DNA of 64,000 bases from the NCBI RefSeq assembly GCF_025061645.1, contig NZ_JANYMP010000005.1, positions 281,050 to 345,049 of the forward strand, written 5' to 3'. The translations under genes and the position numbers were made by a program. The notes under the pieces are model-generated. The model was not told where the DNA came from and searched no databases. It saw only the letters and a program-made list of their open reading frames with translations. Below are positions 51,623-60,273 of the stretch, piece after piece (the stretch's first letter is position 1; every line of letters begins with the position of its first letter). Source of the DNA: Umezawaea endophytica (GTDB taxonomy: Bacteria > Actinomycetota > Actinomycetes > Mycobacteriales > Pseudonocardiaceae).

Positions 51623-52117
51623 CTGCTCGTCGGCACGCTGGTCGTCGTCGACGCCAACACCTCCGGGGCCGAGGCGATAGCGCCGGGAACGACGATCGAG
51701 GTCGGCGAGGGGGTCACCTACGTGCCCGCCGACGGGTGGTCGTTGATCCGCGAGGGCACCACTCCGGGCAGCAAGTCCCAGGTGGCGGGCCGGGGAGGCT
51801 CGTTCTCCGTGACCGTGCGCGAGTGGGACGGCACGGTGGCCGGGGAGGTCGAGCGGACCCGGCGCGGCATCACCGCCGACGGCTCGATCCGGCTGACCGG
51901 GGACGGGACGTCCTTCCACACCAACGGCGGCCTGACGGGGGTCGAGTTGGCCTACGTCGGCTCGCACGTCCAGGGCCGGGCGTGGGTGGTGGTGGACGAG
52001 CGGACCGACGTGTCCGTGGTCGCCGTCGGCCCCAGCGCTCAGGAGACCTACCAGCAGTCGGCGGGCCAGATCGACGAGATGGTCGACAGCATCCGGATGA
52101 CGGGAGCGCGCCCGTGA
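51623..52117 (+). CDS. hypothetical protein with uncertain start, coupled to the PrsW-like gene
   Basis: About 164 residues from a CTG at 51623; no ATG, GTG or TTG is available in frame after the divergent gene begins at 51493. The protein has a short hydrophobic N-terminus (LLVGTLVVV), then a conserved-looking body: EVGEGVTYVPADGWSLIREGT, SVTVREWDGTVAGEVERTRRG, RAWVVVDERTDVSVVAVGPSAQETYQQSA and DSIRMTG. Codon bias is strongly coding. It is probably membrane-anchored and extracytoplasmic. The in-frame TDARRGEVVLL just upstream looks like a natural N-terminus whose start codon has changed (CCG ACC GAT), so a mutated start is possible. The stop overlaps the protease start (GTGA). Confidence 0.7.
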   Translation: MLVGTLVVVDANTSGAEAIAPGTTIEVGEGVTYVPADGWSLIREGTTPGSKSQVAGRGGSFSVTVREWDGTVAGEVERTRRGITADGSIRLTGDGTSFHTNGGLTGVELAYVGSHVQGRAWVVVDERTDVSVVAVGPSAQETYQQSAGQIDEMVDSIRMTGARP

Positions 52118-53265
52118 CGCAGCTCGGGACCACCCCCGGTCCGCTCGCCCCCGTCGGTGTCGACAGCTTCTTCCAGCCCCGGCGCGCGGCGTTCTGGGTG
52201 GTGCTGTTCTTCCTCGCCAACGGCCTGTTCTTCGAGGCCACCCAGTTGCTTACCGCCTACCGCGTCGTGCCCGCGGCGGTGCTGTTCGGCGTCGTGGTGT
52301 GGACGCTCTACACCATTCCCGTGCTGCTGTTCCTCCGGTCGCTGGACCTGTTCGAGTTACACCCGCCGCTCGGCTTCGCGCTGGCGTTCGCGTGGGGCGG
52401 CTTCGCCGCGACCTACCTGGCCATCTCCGCCAACGGCGCGATCTTCTCGCTCGCGGCCAAGCTGGGCGGTCCGCGGTACGCGGCCGAGTGGGGTCCCGCG
52501 CTGGCCGGTCCCACCGTCGAGGAGACCCTTAAGGTCCTGGGCGTCGTCCTGCTGGTCCTGGTCGCGCGCAACCAGTTCCCCACGCTGCTGTCGGTGGTGG
52601 CCACCGGTGCCGTGGTCGGCCTCGGCTTCCAGGTCCTCGAAGACCTGTCGTACTCCATCAACACCGCCATCGCGTTCCCGACCGACAACGCGGTGCTGCC
52701 CGTCGCCCTGATGCTGGGCGTCCGCGGTGTCGTCAGCGGTCTCTGGAGCCACGCCATGTACACCTCCGTCGCCGCGTTCGGCGTCGGGTACTTCCTGACC
52801 CGTCGGCACAAGCCGTTCGCCCAGCGCCTCGGTGTGGCCGCGGCGGCGTTCGCGGCGGCGTGGTCGCTGCACTTCTTCTGGAACTCGCCGTTCTTCACCG
52901 ACCTCGGGTTCGTCCCCTCGACCGTGGTCAAAGCCGTTCCGGTGGCCGTGGTCGGCTTCCTGATCTGGCGGCTCGCGGGCCGGGACGAGGGCTCCTACCT
53001 GACGGTCCTCGCCGACCACTTCGTCTCGAACGACCTGATCACGCCCGAGGAGCGCAAGGGCCTGCGGTCGCTGAGGTACCGCCGCCACGCCCGCGGGGAG
53101 GTGAAGAAGGCCAAGGGGCGCAAGGCTTCCAAGGCGCTGCGTGACCTCCAGCGCGAACAGGTGCGCCTGGTCATGTACCACGGCCGCAACGGCGCGGGCC
53201 CCGAACGCGCCGACCACGAGTACGCCGTGCGCCGCGCCCGTGCCCGCCTCGAGGCGCTGGCGTAG
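52114..53265 (+). CDS. PrsW-family intramembrane metalloprotease
   Basis: 383 residues with about eight membrane helices between residues 25 and 300. The PrsW signatures are present: VEETLKVLG (EExxK type), GLGFQVLEDLSYS, and SLHFFWNSP with the third His-containing motif; SGLWSHAMYTSVAAFGVGYF holds another conserved His. PrsW in Bacillus cleaves an anti-sigma factor; actinomycete relatives have unknown substrates. The C-terminal 90 residues are basic and cytoplasmic (RRHARGEVKKAKGRKASK). GTG at 52114 overlaps the upstream stop. The upstream protein may be its partner. Confidence 0.88.
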   Translation: MTQLGTTPGPLAPVGVDSFFQPRRAAFWVVLFFLANGLFFEATQLLTAYRVVPAAVLFGVVVWTLYTIPVLLFLRSLDLFELHPPLGFALAFAWGGFAATYLAISANGAIFSLAAKLGGPRYAAEWGPALAGPTVEETLKVLGVVLLVLVARNQFPTLLSVVATGAVVGLGFQVLEDLSYSINTAIAFPTDNAVLPVALMLGVRGVVSGLWSHAMYTSVAAFGVGYFLTRRHKPFAQRLGVAAAAFAAAWSLHFFWNSPFFTDLGFVPSTVVKAVPVAVVGFLIWRLAGRDEGSYLTVLADHFVSNDLITPEERKGLRSLRYRRHARGEVKKAKGRKASKALRDLQREQVRLVMYHGRNGAGPERADHEYAVRRARARLEALA

Positions 53266-53277
53266 TTCCCCCGCCGG

Positions 53278-54189
53278 TCAGCGAGCCCAGTCGGCCAGCA
53301 CGCCGATGGTGCGGGCCTGTTCCTCGGCGGTTCCGCAGGGCGCGGCCAGGAATTCGGTGGCGCCCGCGTCGCGGAGTCGGGCGAGTGCCTGTGCCACCTC
53401 GGTTTCCGTGCCGACGATCGCGACGTCCTGCGGCCCGGCCGCGCCTTCTCGGTCCAGGGTCGCGCGGTACTCGGGCACCTGGGCGGCGAGCGCGAACCGC
53501 TCGGCGATCCGGGCGCGAACGTCGTCGGCCTCGTCGGTGACGCAGACGGGCAGGCCCGCGACGACTCGAGGGGCCGGTCTCCCGGCATCGGCCGCGGCAC
53601 GGGTGATCGCCGGGACGACGTGCTCGCCCAGCGCTCTCGGTCCCGTCATCCAGGTCGCGGTCCCGTCGGCGAGTTCTCCCGCCAGGCGCACCATGCGCGG
53701 CCCCATCGCCGCGACGAGCACCGACGGGGCGGGCACGTCGCCGTCGACCGACACCGCGCCCACGGCGGTGAACGCCTCCCCGCGGTGGTCGACCGCTTCG
53801 CCGCGCAGCAGCGGGCCGAGCACCTCCAGGTACTCCCGCATCCGCCGCACGGGCCGGTCGGTGGGCAGCCCGAACATCCCCGACACCATCGCGCCGATCC
53901 CCACGCCCACGCCCAGCGTCAGACGTCCGGCCACCGCGGCCTGCACCGTCAGCGCCTGCCCGGCCAGCACCAGCGGGTGCCGCTGGGGAACGGGGACCAC
54001 CGCCGTCCCCACGGCGATCTCGGGGACGGCGGTCCCGACCACCCCGACGAGGGTCAGGGCGTCCCAGCCGAGCGCCTGGCTCGCCCAGGCCGTGGCGAAC
54101 CCGGCGTCCGCCGCCACCCGCGCCTGGTCGACGACCTCCTCCACGCTCGCGGGACCGCGCACGTCACCAATAGCCAACCCGATTCGCAC
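53278..54189 (-). CDS. LLM-class (F420-type) oxidoreductase
   Basis: 303 residues, luciferase-like TIM barrel: AGFATAWASQALGWDALTLVG, VGTAVVPVPQRHPLVLAGQALTVQ, LTLGVGVG and REYLEVLGPLLRGE are typical of F420-dependent members in actinomycetes. The substrate is unknown. GTG at 54189 gives MRIGLAIGD. It is divergent from a TetR regulator with 95 bases between the starts and convergent with the PrsW-like gene at a 12-base distance. The TetR neighbour is its most likely regulator. Confidence 0.9.
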   Translation of the reverse strand: MRIGLAIGDVRGPASVEEVVDQARVAADAGFATAWASQALGWDALTLVGVVGTAVPEIAVGTAVVPVPQRHPLVLAGQALTVQAAVAGRLTLGVGVGIGAMVSGMFGLPTDRPVRRMREYLEVLGPLLRGEAVDHRGEAFTAVGAVSVDGDVPAPSVLVAAMGPRMVRLAGELADGTATWMTGPRALGEHVVPAITRAAADAGRPAPRVVAGLPVCVTDEADDVRARIAERFALAAQVPEYRATLDREGAAGPQDVAIVGTETEVAQALARLRDAGATEFLAAPCGTAEEQARTIGVLADWAR

Positions 54190-54206
54190 TGTTCGTCTCC
54201 CGGCAG

Positions 54207-54265
54207 TAAGTGGAGGGGGAACCCCGGTTTCAGCTTGCTACGATACGGAGAACCCACCCCACTTA
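54207..54265. promoter_or_regulatory. inverted half-sites between the LLM and tetR genes
   Basis: TAAGTGG (54207-54213) and CCACTTA (54259-54265) are perfect complements in the divergent promoter region, extended by G-rich bases. They flank a TACGAT-like -10 box near 54239. Spacing is long for one dimer, so two separate sites or a loop is more likely. Confidence 0.35.
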
Positions 54266-54284
54266 TCAAGGAGGTGTCGGACGG

Positions 54285-54854
54285 ATGGGAGAACACCCCA
54301 GGAGACGGGCCGACGCGCAGCGCAACCGCGACCGGCTGGTGGCCGCCGCGAGCGCCGTGATCGCCGAGGCCGGACCCGAGGCGTCCCTGGAGGAGGTCGC
54401 CCGCCGCGCCGGGGTCGGGTCGGCCACCCTCCACCGGCACTTCTCCAGCCGCGCGGAACTGCTGGAGGCCGTGCTCCACGACCGCGTGCGGACGCTGTGC
54501 GCCCTGGCGGACGAGCTGCTGACCGCGCCGGGGGCCGGGACGGCCCTGGTGACGTGGCTGCGTGCCGTGGTGGCCCACGCGGCCACCACGCGAGGACTCG
54601 GCCCCGCCCTCACGGGGTACGCGTCCGACCCGCGCTTCTCCCCCCACACCATGATCCGGGAAGCCGCTCGACAGCTCCTCGCCCGCGCCCACCGCGAGGG
54701 CTCGGTCGCCCCGAACGCCACGGTCGACGACGTCCTGCGCCTCGCCAACGGCATCTCCCTCGCCGTCGACTCCCTCGCCGACGCGACGGAGTGCGCCGAC
54801 GCGTTGATCACCCTCGTGACCGACGGACTCCTGCGCCGCCCCGCGAACGGGTAG
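54285..54854 (+). CDS. TetR-family transcriptional regulator
   Basis: 189 residues. The N-terminal helix-turn-helix is clear (ASLEEVARRAGVGSATLHRHF, about 32-52), and the C-terminal ligand domain has the SBP/TetR_C look (DDVLRLANGISLAVDSL). ATG at 54285 gives MGEHPRRRADAQRNRDRL; AAGGAGG lies ten bases upstream, a little far. It is divergent from an LLM oxidoreductase, which it likely represses. Confidence 0.92.
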   Translation: MGEHPRRRADAQRNRDRLVAAASAVIAEAGPEASLEEVARRAGVGSATLHRHFSSRAELLEAVLHDRVRTLCALADELLTAPGAGTALVTWLRAVVAHAATTRGLGPALTGYASDPRFSPHTMIREAARQLLARAHREGSVAPNATVDDVLRLANGISLAVDSLADATECADALITLVTDGLLRRPANG

Positions 54855-54866
54855 CGGCGCGCGTCC

Positions 54867-56534
54867 TCACCGCTCGGCGGTCCGGAACCGGCGGCAGCGC
54901 ACGAGGTGCGCGTCCAGCGGCAGCGGGTGGGTCTCGACCACCTCGAAGCCCGCGCCGGCGAGCAGGTCCCGGTAGTGTGCGCCGGTGCGCTCCCGGCCGC
55001 CGGTGTTGCACAGCATGTGGATGTCCCACGGGATGGCCAGCGAGTCGACGTCCCCCGATTCCGGCAGCAGGCGTTCGACCACCAGGAGTTCGGCGTGCTC
55101 GGGCATGGTCCGCGCGCACGCGGCCAGAATGGTGCGGCACCGCTCGTCGTCCCAGTCGTGCAGCACGCGCGACAGCAGGTAGACGTCACCGCCGCCGGGC
55201 ACGGACTCGGTGAAGTCACCGGGCACCAGCGTGACGCGGTCGGCGACGTCGGCCAGCCGGGTCCGCGCCGCGGTCAGCGCGTGCGGGCGCTCCATCAGCA
55301 CGCCGCGCAGCGCCGGGTTGGCGTGCAGGACGCGGGACAGCAGTTCGCCGTTGCCACCCGCCACGTCGACGACCGTGCGCGCGGCGGAGAAGTCGAAGAC
55401 ACCGGGGACGCCCGCGAACACGGCGTTGCCCGCGGCCATCGACCGGTGGAACAGCTCGGCCAGCTCGGGGTCGGCGGCCATGTGCTCGAAGTGGTGGCTG
55501 CCGAACACCTTCGCGTAGGACTCCCCTCCACTGCGGACGGCCTCGGTGAACGCGGCGAACGACCGGTAGAACGGGCCGCCGTACATCAGCGCGAGCGGAC
55601 GCATCGAGCCCGCCGCCTCGGAGCGCAGCAGCGCGCCGAGTTCCGTTACGCCGTAACGGGTTCCCGCCGCGTGCACGACGCCGAGCGCCGCCAGGTAGCG
55701 CAGCAACCGGGCCAGGCTGTGCTGGTCGGTCCCGGTGGCGGCGGCGAGGTCCGGCAGGTCCGGGGTCGTCTCGACGTGGTCGAGCAGCCGCAGTTCGGCG
55801 GCGGTCGCGATGGCCTGCGTCGCCCAGGCGCCGGTCAGCAGGCGCAGCAGTTCGGTGCCCGCGCACGACTCGCGCTGGTGGGTGGCGAGCAGCCGCGTGA
55901 GCCTGCCGGTGCAGAACAGTTCGAGCCGCCGGAACGCCGGGTCGGCGCCGTGCGCGTCGCGGAAGTAGAGGACGGTGCGGTCCTCGGCACCGTTGTAGCC
56001 GCCACCGTCCGGGCGCATGGCGGCGGCGATGGTCGCGCGGAGTCCGCGCAGCAGGACGGCATCGGCCCGCCGGACGGCCAGCGCGAAGTGGGCCTCCCTG
56101 CTGTGCCGCCGTTCGTCCTCGGCGATGTGCGCCCACCGCGGCGGTGTCACCACCGCGAAGATCTCCAGCTCGCACGGTCGGCCCACGCGGTCGGTGACCG
56201 TGGAGCGCAGGATGCCGACCTCGAGCTCGTGCGGCGGCACGTCGTACCGGACGCTCAGCCGGTCGCGGACGACGACGCTCGGCGTCATCCCGCCCACCCG
56301 GATCCCTTGTGCGGCCAGTTCCTCGACGAGACCGTCGAGGGTCTCCGGGAAGATCAGCAGTGCCACGTGGTCGATCGTGACGTGCCCCGCCAGTGCGGTG
56401 CGGTGCTCCTCGTCCAGCGATGGCAGGGCGGTGGCGAGCACCGACGCGGTGTCGTTGGCACCGAGCAGGTCGATCGCCGCCACGACGCGGACGAGGTCGG
56501 CTGTGGCGAGCAGCGGCGGTGTTGTCGTGATCAT
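54867..56534 (-). CDS. O-methyltransferase with an extra N-terminal domain
   Basis: 555 residues, about 210 more than usual. Residues about 215-555 are a standard class I SAM O-methyltransferase of the Methyltransf_2 type: helical dimerisation part (GAWATQAIATAAELRLLDHV), VVDVAGGNGELLSRVL for SAM, LSRVLHDWDDERC with the catalytic His, and AELLVVERLLPESG. The N-terminal part (IDHVALLIFPETLDGLVEELAAQGI, LEVGILRSTVTDR and the Arg/His-rich AEDERRHSREAHFALAV) resembles a VOC/glyoxalase-like fold, but this is a weak call. It starts 16 bases after a PobA-like hydroxylase stop, so the two likely hydroxylate and then methylate one aromatic compound. Confidence 0.87.
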   Translation of the reverse strand: MITTTPPLLATADLVRVVAAIDLLGANDTASVLATALPSLDEEHRTALAGHVTIDHVALLIFPETLDGLVEELAAQGIRVGGMTPSVVVRDRLSVRYDVPPHELEVGILRSTVTDRVGRPCELEIFAVVTPPRWAHIAEDERRHSREAHFALAVRRADAVLLRGLRATIAAAMRPDGGGYNGAEDRTVLYFRDAHGADPAFRRLELFCTGRLTRLLATHQRESCAGTELLRLLTGAWATQAIATAAELRLLDHVETTPDLPDLAAATGTDQHSLARLLRYLAALGVVHAAGTRYGVTELGALLRSEAAGSMRPLALMYGGPFYRSFAAFTEAVRSGGESYAKVFGSHHFEHMAADPELAELFHRSMAAGNAVFAGVPGVFDFSAARTVVDVAGGNGELLSRVLHANPALRGVLMERPHALTAARTRLADVADRVTLVPGDFTESVPGGGDVYLLSRVLHDWDDERCRTILAACARTMPEHAELLVVERLLPESGDVDSLAIPWDIHMLCNTGGRERTGAHYRDLLAGAGFEVVETHPLPLDAHLVRCRRFRTAER

Positions 56535-56550
56535 GGTGTGTCCCCGTTGG

Positions 56551-57720
56551 TCAGATGCCGACGTAGTGCTCGGCGAAGGAGGTCTGGTGGGCGTGGGAGT
56601 CGCGCAGGCCGTCGAGGCGGGCGTGGCGCAGTGCCCGCTGGAAGCCCGCGTCGGCGGTGGCGGCCGACGGGCCGTGCAGGAGTTCGACCATCCAGCGGGA
56701 GAACTCCTGCGCCCGCCAGATGCGCGGCAGGCAGGTCCGCGAGTAGGCGGCGAGAGCGTCGTGGTCGTCGCGGGCCAGCGCGTCGACGAGCGCGCGGGCC
56801 AGCACCTCGGCCTCCATGATCGCCAGGTTGGCGCCCTTGGCCGCCGCCGGGCTGATCAGGCTGGCCGCGTCGCCGACGAGGAACATCCGCTCGTGCTGGA
56901 TGGGGTCGACGACCTCGGAGCGCAGGTGCACGACGCGGCGCTCGGTGATCCCGCCCCGGCGCAGCGGGCCGAACTCGGCGGTCCGCATGCGGGTGTCCAG
57001 CGCGGCCCAGACCCGGTCGTCCGTCCAGGTTTCCGGGTCGTCGTCCGGTGCCACCTGGAGGTAGTAGCGCGTCACGTCGGGGCTGCGCGCCATGTGGCCC
57101 GCGAACCCGTCGTCGTGGATGGCGTAGGTGACCGCGGCCATGCTCTGCGGGGCCTCGACGAGCACCGCCAGCCAGGCGACCCCGTGGTCCTGGCGGAGCC
57201 GGGTCGCCGATGCGGGCATGGCCCGCCGGGTCACGCCGTTTCCCCCGTCGCACCCGGCGAGGAACCGGCCCGTCGCCCGGCCCGTGCCGTTCGCGTCCCG
57301 GTAGCCGATCGTGGCCGTCCGCGCGTCGACGTCGGTGACGGTGACGCCGAACCGCAGGTCGCCGCCCCGGTCGAGGTACTCCGCGATCAGGTCGGTGACC
57401 AGGTCCTGCTGCGGGTACACCGTGTGCGCCCCGCCCCGGCCGAGGCGGCCGTAGTCCAGCTCGAACTCGCCGCTCCCACCGCGGAACGCGCACACGCCGT
57501 GCGACAGTCCTTTGTGGAGCATCCGCGCGCCGAGCCCGTGCTCGACCAGCACCCTGGCGCTGTGCGGACCGAGGAACCCCGCCCTGGCCCTGGCCTCCAC
57601 CTTCTCCCGCTCGGCCCGCTCCACGATGAGCGTCTCGATCCCCTGTGCCCGCAACAGGTTGCCCAGCACCAGCCCCGCGGGCCCAGCGCCCACGATGAGC
57701 ACGGCTGTGTGGTCGACCAC
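56551..57720 (-). CDS. PobA-like 4-hydroxybenzoate-type flavin hydroxylase
   Basis: 389 residues from GTG 57720. AVLIVGAGPAGLVLGNLL binds FAD, the second motif reads AGCDGGNGVTRRAM, and the third RMFLVGDAASLISPAAAKGANLAIMEAE matches PHBH except that the His of GDAAH is Ser. In true 4-hydroxybenzoate 3-monooxygenases the enzyme makes protocatechuate. Here it is followed at 16 bases by an O-methyltransferase, which suggests a tailoring pair rather than plain catabolism. GTG at 57762 is an upstream alternative. The gene is divergent from a MerR regulator. Confidence 0.88.
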   Translation of the reverse strand: MVDHTAVLIVGAGPAGLVLGNLLRAQGIETLIVERAEREKVEARARAGFLGPHSARVLVEHGLGARMLHKGLSHGVCAFRGGSGEFELDYGRLGRGGAHTVYPQQDLVTDLIAEYLDRGGDLRFGVTVTDVDARTATIGYRDANGTGRATGRFLAGCDGGNGVTRRAMPASATRLRQDHGVAWLAVLVEAPQSMAAVTYAIHDDGFAGHMARSPDVTRYYLQVAPDDDPETWTDDRVWAALDTRMRTAEFGPLRRGGITERRVVHLRSEVVDPIQHERMFLVGDAASLISPAAAKGANLAIMEAEVLARALVDALARDDHDALAAYSRTCLPRIWRAQEFSRWMVELLHGPSAATADAGFQRALRHARLDGLRDSHAHQTSFAEHYVGI

Positions 57721-57839
57721 GCCTTCCGATCCCTTCGCCGCCGTAGAACTGTGCGGCAGCACTGGACATCACCGGTCAGCGCGGGCGCGGGCGGCACGCC
57801 GACGCGGAGAAGATGATCACTCCATCGTGTCGGCGGGGG

Positions 57840-57860
57840 TACGGGGTTGCACCTTCCGTA
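57840..57860. promoter_or_regulatory. dyad in the hydroxylase/merR intergenic region
   Basis: TACGG (57840-57844) and CCGTA (57856-57860) around 11 bases, in the 196 bases between the two divergent starts. The 21-bp span is compatible with a MerR operator placed between -35 and -10 boxes. Confidence 0.35.
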
Positions 57861-57916
57861 ACGGCATGTGGTCCAGTGGACCCACGTCCCGACCACCTGA
57901 GGAGAGGTCCCCGCTC

Positions 57917-58816
57917 GTGCCTCCGTCTTTCATGCCACCCCGCCAGGTCAAGATCGGTGACGCGGCGGCCTTCGCGGGCAGCACACCACGGGCGATCCGC
58001 CACTACCACGAGATCGGCCTGCTCCCCGAGCCCGAGCGGGGCGGTGACGGCCGCCGCCGCTACGGGTACGAGGACATGATCCGTCTGCTGTGGATCCGCA
58101 AGATGGCCGACGCCGGCATCGCACTGGACGACATCCGGGACGCCTTCACCACCGGCACGGCCGCCGCGGGCGCGGACGGCGAGGACGGGATCGCGGGCAT
58201 CCTGGAGCGGCTGGAGGACACCCTCGCCCAGCAGGAGGCGGAGGTGCGACGGCAACGGGCCGCCGTGCGGCGGATGCGCACCGAGGGCAGCCGGATGGGC
58301 CTGCTCTCCGACCTCGTCACCGAACGCCTCAAGGGCCTGCCCGAAGGCTCCCTGCGCCAGGCGGACCTGGACACCCTGCTGGTCACCGAGCGGATCTTCA
58401 GCCCGCTCGGCGCGGCCGTCCAGGCCACCCGCTTCGTCGCCCTGGCCACGAATCCCGCGCTGCGGGAGGCTTCCGACCGCGTCGACGACGCCGAGGAGGC
58501 ACTCGACGACAGCGTCGCCGTCGACGATCCGCGGGTGGCCCAGGTGGCCGCCGAGCGGCACGCCTTCGAGAACGCCTTGGAGGCCTTCATCGAGGAGTCC
58601 GGTCTGGCCGCGGGCGACGACGCCTTCTTCGACGCCTGGGACGCCGCGCACCCCGCTACCGCCGAGGACGACCTCGCCTGTAGCAGGCGGGAGCCCGGCT
58701 CCCTGAGCGTGTTCGAAGCCGTCGGCAAGATGCCCTACGACTTCTCCCCTGCCCGCCTGCGCTGCCTGGAACTGACCGCGGAGCTGACCGCCCAGGCCGT
58801 CCGGAGCACGGCCTAA
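57917..58816 (+). CDS. MerR-family transcriptional regulator
   Basis: 299 residues. The N-terminal winged helix-turn-helix is clear: VKIGDAAAFAGSTPRAIRHYHEIGLLPEP, then RRRYGYEDMIRLLWI. A long coiled coil follows (GILERLEDTLAQQEAEVRRQRAAVRRM, about 95-120) and a 170-residue C-terminal helical domain that probably binds the inducer. GTG at 57917 stands behind GGAGAGG; ATG at 57932 is a shorter option. It is divergent from the hydroxylase-methyltransferase pair. Its TAA stop overlaps the stop of the convergent hydrolase. Confidence 0.92.
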   Translation: MPPSFMPPRQVKIGDAAAFAGSTPRAIRHYHEIGLLPEPERGGDGRRRYGYEDMIRLLWIRKMADAGIALDDIRDAFTTGTAAAGADGEDGIAGILERLEDTLAQQEAEVRRQRAAVRRMRTEGSRMGLLSDLVTERLKGLPEGSLRQADLDTLLVTERIFSPLGAAVQATRFVALATNPALREASDRVDDAEEALDDSVAVDDPRVAQVAAERHAFENALEAFIEESGLAAGDDAFFDAWDAAHPATAEDDLACSRREPGSLSVFEAVGKMPYDFSPARLRCLELTAELTAQAVRSTA

Positions 58817-60240
58817 GGGACCGGCGCGCCCGCGCAGGTGCCGGTGTCGGTCCTGCCGGTGTCGAAGAAGGTGACGGCCGAGTCGGCGCACGGCAGGTGG
58901 TACAGCGATCCGTGGACGTCGTCCTCGACGGTCAGCACGTCGCCGCCGACGAGCGTCCGCATGTCGTTCGTCCACGGGTACGGCGTCACCGGCTCGTACC
59001 GGTGCCCGACGAGTTGCAGCGGACTCGCGCCGCGGCCGAACCGCACCGCCTCGGCGTCCCGCGGCCAGCCGACGCAGCGGCTCTCGTAGATCCCGAACCC
59101 ACCGGCCACGGGGTAGCGCGCCATGCGCTCAGTCCGGTGCCGGGCCACGGTGGCGAAGTCGCGCGGGCTGTCGGAGGTGTTGCACAGCAACGCCGTCTGC
59201 GCGAACACCCACGACCGGTACGGGTCCACGTCCCACCCGAGCCCGCCGTTCGCGCGGGCCGCCCGAGCGGTCGTCCCGCCTTCGGCGAGCACCTTGAGCC
59301 GTGCCGCCAGGTCGGCCCACTCCTTGCGCGGGTTGGCCAGCATCATGGTCACCGCCGTCCCGTCGACGACGGTGCCGTCGGGAGCGGTCCGCGGGTGTTC
59401 GGTGAGTTCCGCCCGCAGGTCCAGCAGCCGCCGTGCCACCGCGTCGGTCGACTCGCCGAGCCCGTACCGCTCGTGGCGACCCGCGATCCACTCGGAGAAC
59501 AGCCGGAACGTCGCCTCCCCCGCCGCCGCCTGCCCGTCGTCCATCGTGGTCATGTCCATCTCCGGCGTCAGCACGGAGTCGAGCAGCATCCGGTCGACGT
59601 GGCGGTCGAACAGCGTCCGGTACGCGGCCCCCAACGCCGTCCCCCACGACACCCCGTAGAACCCGATCTTCCGCACGCCCAGCGCCTGCCGCACGCGGTC
59701 CAGGTCGCGGGCGACGTTCGTGGTCGTGAGCGAGGCGGCGAGGGCGGGGTCGCGGTCAAAGCACGCGCGGTTGTGCTCGGCGGTGCGGCGAGCACGTTCC
59801 TCGTCGGACAGGCCGGGTTCGACGTCCTCGTCCGGGCAGTCGACGCCGTCGCTGTACCCGACTCCGCGCGGGTCGAAGCCGACCAGGTCGTGCCGCGCCC
59901 CGATCCCACCCGCCCGGCTCGCGGCGATGTCCGCGGGCATCGTGGTCCCCGGATGGCCCGGCCCTCCTGGGTTGAACACCACGACGCCCTCGCTCCGGCC
60001 GGTGGCCGGGATACGGCTGACCGCGATGTCGATCGTGCGTCCTCCGGGCCTCGCGTAGTCCACGGGGACCGCCACCGTCGTGCACTCGGAGCGCTGGTCC
60101 TCCTGGTCCCAGTCCTTCGCCACGGCGGCGCACGGCCTCCAGGTGAGGCCGTGCCCCAGCGCCGGGACCGCCATGAGCGGCACCGCGACCACCACCACGA
60201 CGGAGACCAGCATCGACCTCGTAAGCATTCGACGGCTCAT
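58813..60240 (-). CDS. secreted TAP-type alpha/beta hydrolase, second copy
   Basis: 475 residues from ATG 60240. The signal peptide is MLTRSMLVSVVVVVAVPLMAVPALG, which could also start at the Met at 60228. NPGGPGHPG is the oxyanion region, GVSWGTALGAAY the nucleophile elbow and EDDVHGSLYHLPC the catalytic His in the TAP-like C-lobe. It is a clear paralogue of the gene at 50078-51493 and likely a secreted peptidase or ester hydrolase. Its leader contains two nested palindromes (60257-60316), so expression may be controlled at the mRNA level. The stop shares bases with the MerR stop. Confidence 0.9.
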   Translation of the reverse strand: MSRRMLTRSMLVSVVVVVAVPLMAVPALGHGLTWRPCAAVAKDWDQEDQRSECTTVAVPVDYARPGGRTIDIAVSRIPATGRSEGVVVFNPGGPGHPGTTMPADIAASRAGGIGARHDLVGFDPRGVGYSDGVDCPDEDVEPGLSDEERARRTAEHNRACFDRDPALAASLTTTNVARDLDRVRQALGVRKIGFYGVSWGTALGAAYRTLFDRHVDRMLLDSVLTPEMDMTTMDDGQAAAGEATFRLFSEWIAGRHERYGLGESTDAVARRLLDLRAELTEHPRTAPDGTVVDGTAVTMMLANPRKEWADLAARLKVLAEGGTTARAARANGGLGWDVDPYRSWVFAQTALLCNTSDSPRDFATVARHRTERMARYPVAGGFGIYESRCVGWPRDAEAVRFGRGASPLQLVGHRYEPVTPYPWTNDMRTLVGGDVLTVEDDVHGSLYHLPCADSAVTFFDTGRTDTGTCAGAPVP

Positions 60241-60256
60241 GTCCCGATGATCGTGA

Positions 60257-60270
60257 GCGGACCGGTCCGC
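60257..60270. promoter_or_regulatory. 14-bp perfect palindrome in the hydrolase leader
   Basis: GCGGACCGGTCCGC is its own complement and lies 16 bases upstream of the hydrolase ATG, over the expected ribosome site area. It could be an operator or a small mRNA hairpin. Confidence 0.45.
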
Positions 60271-60273
60271 GTG

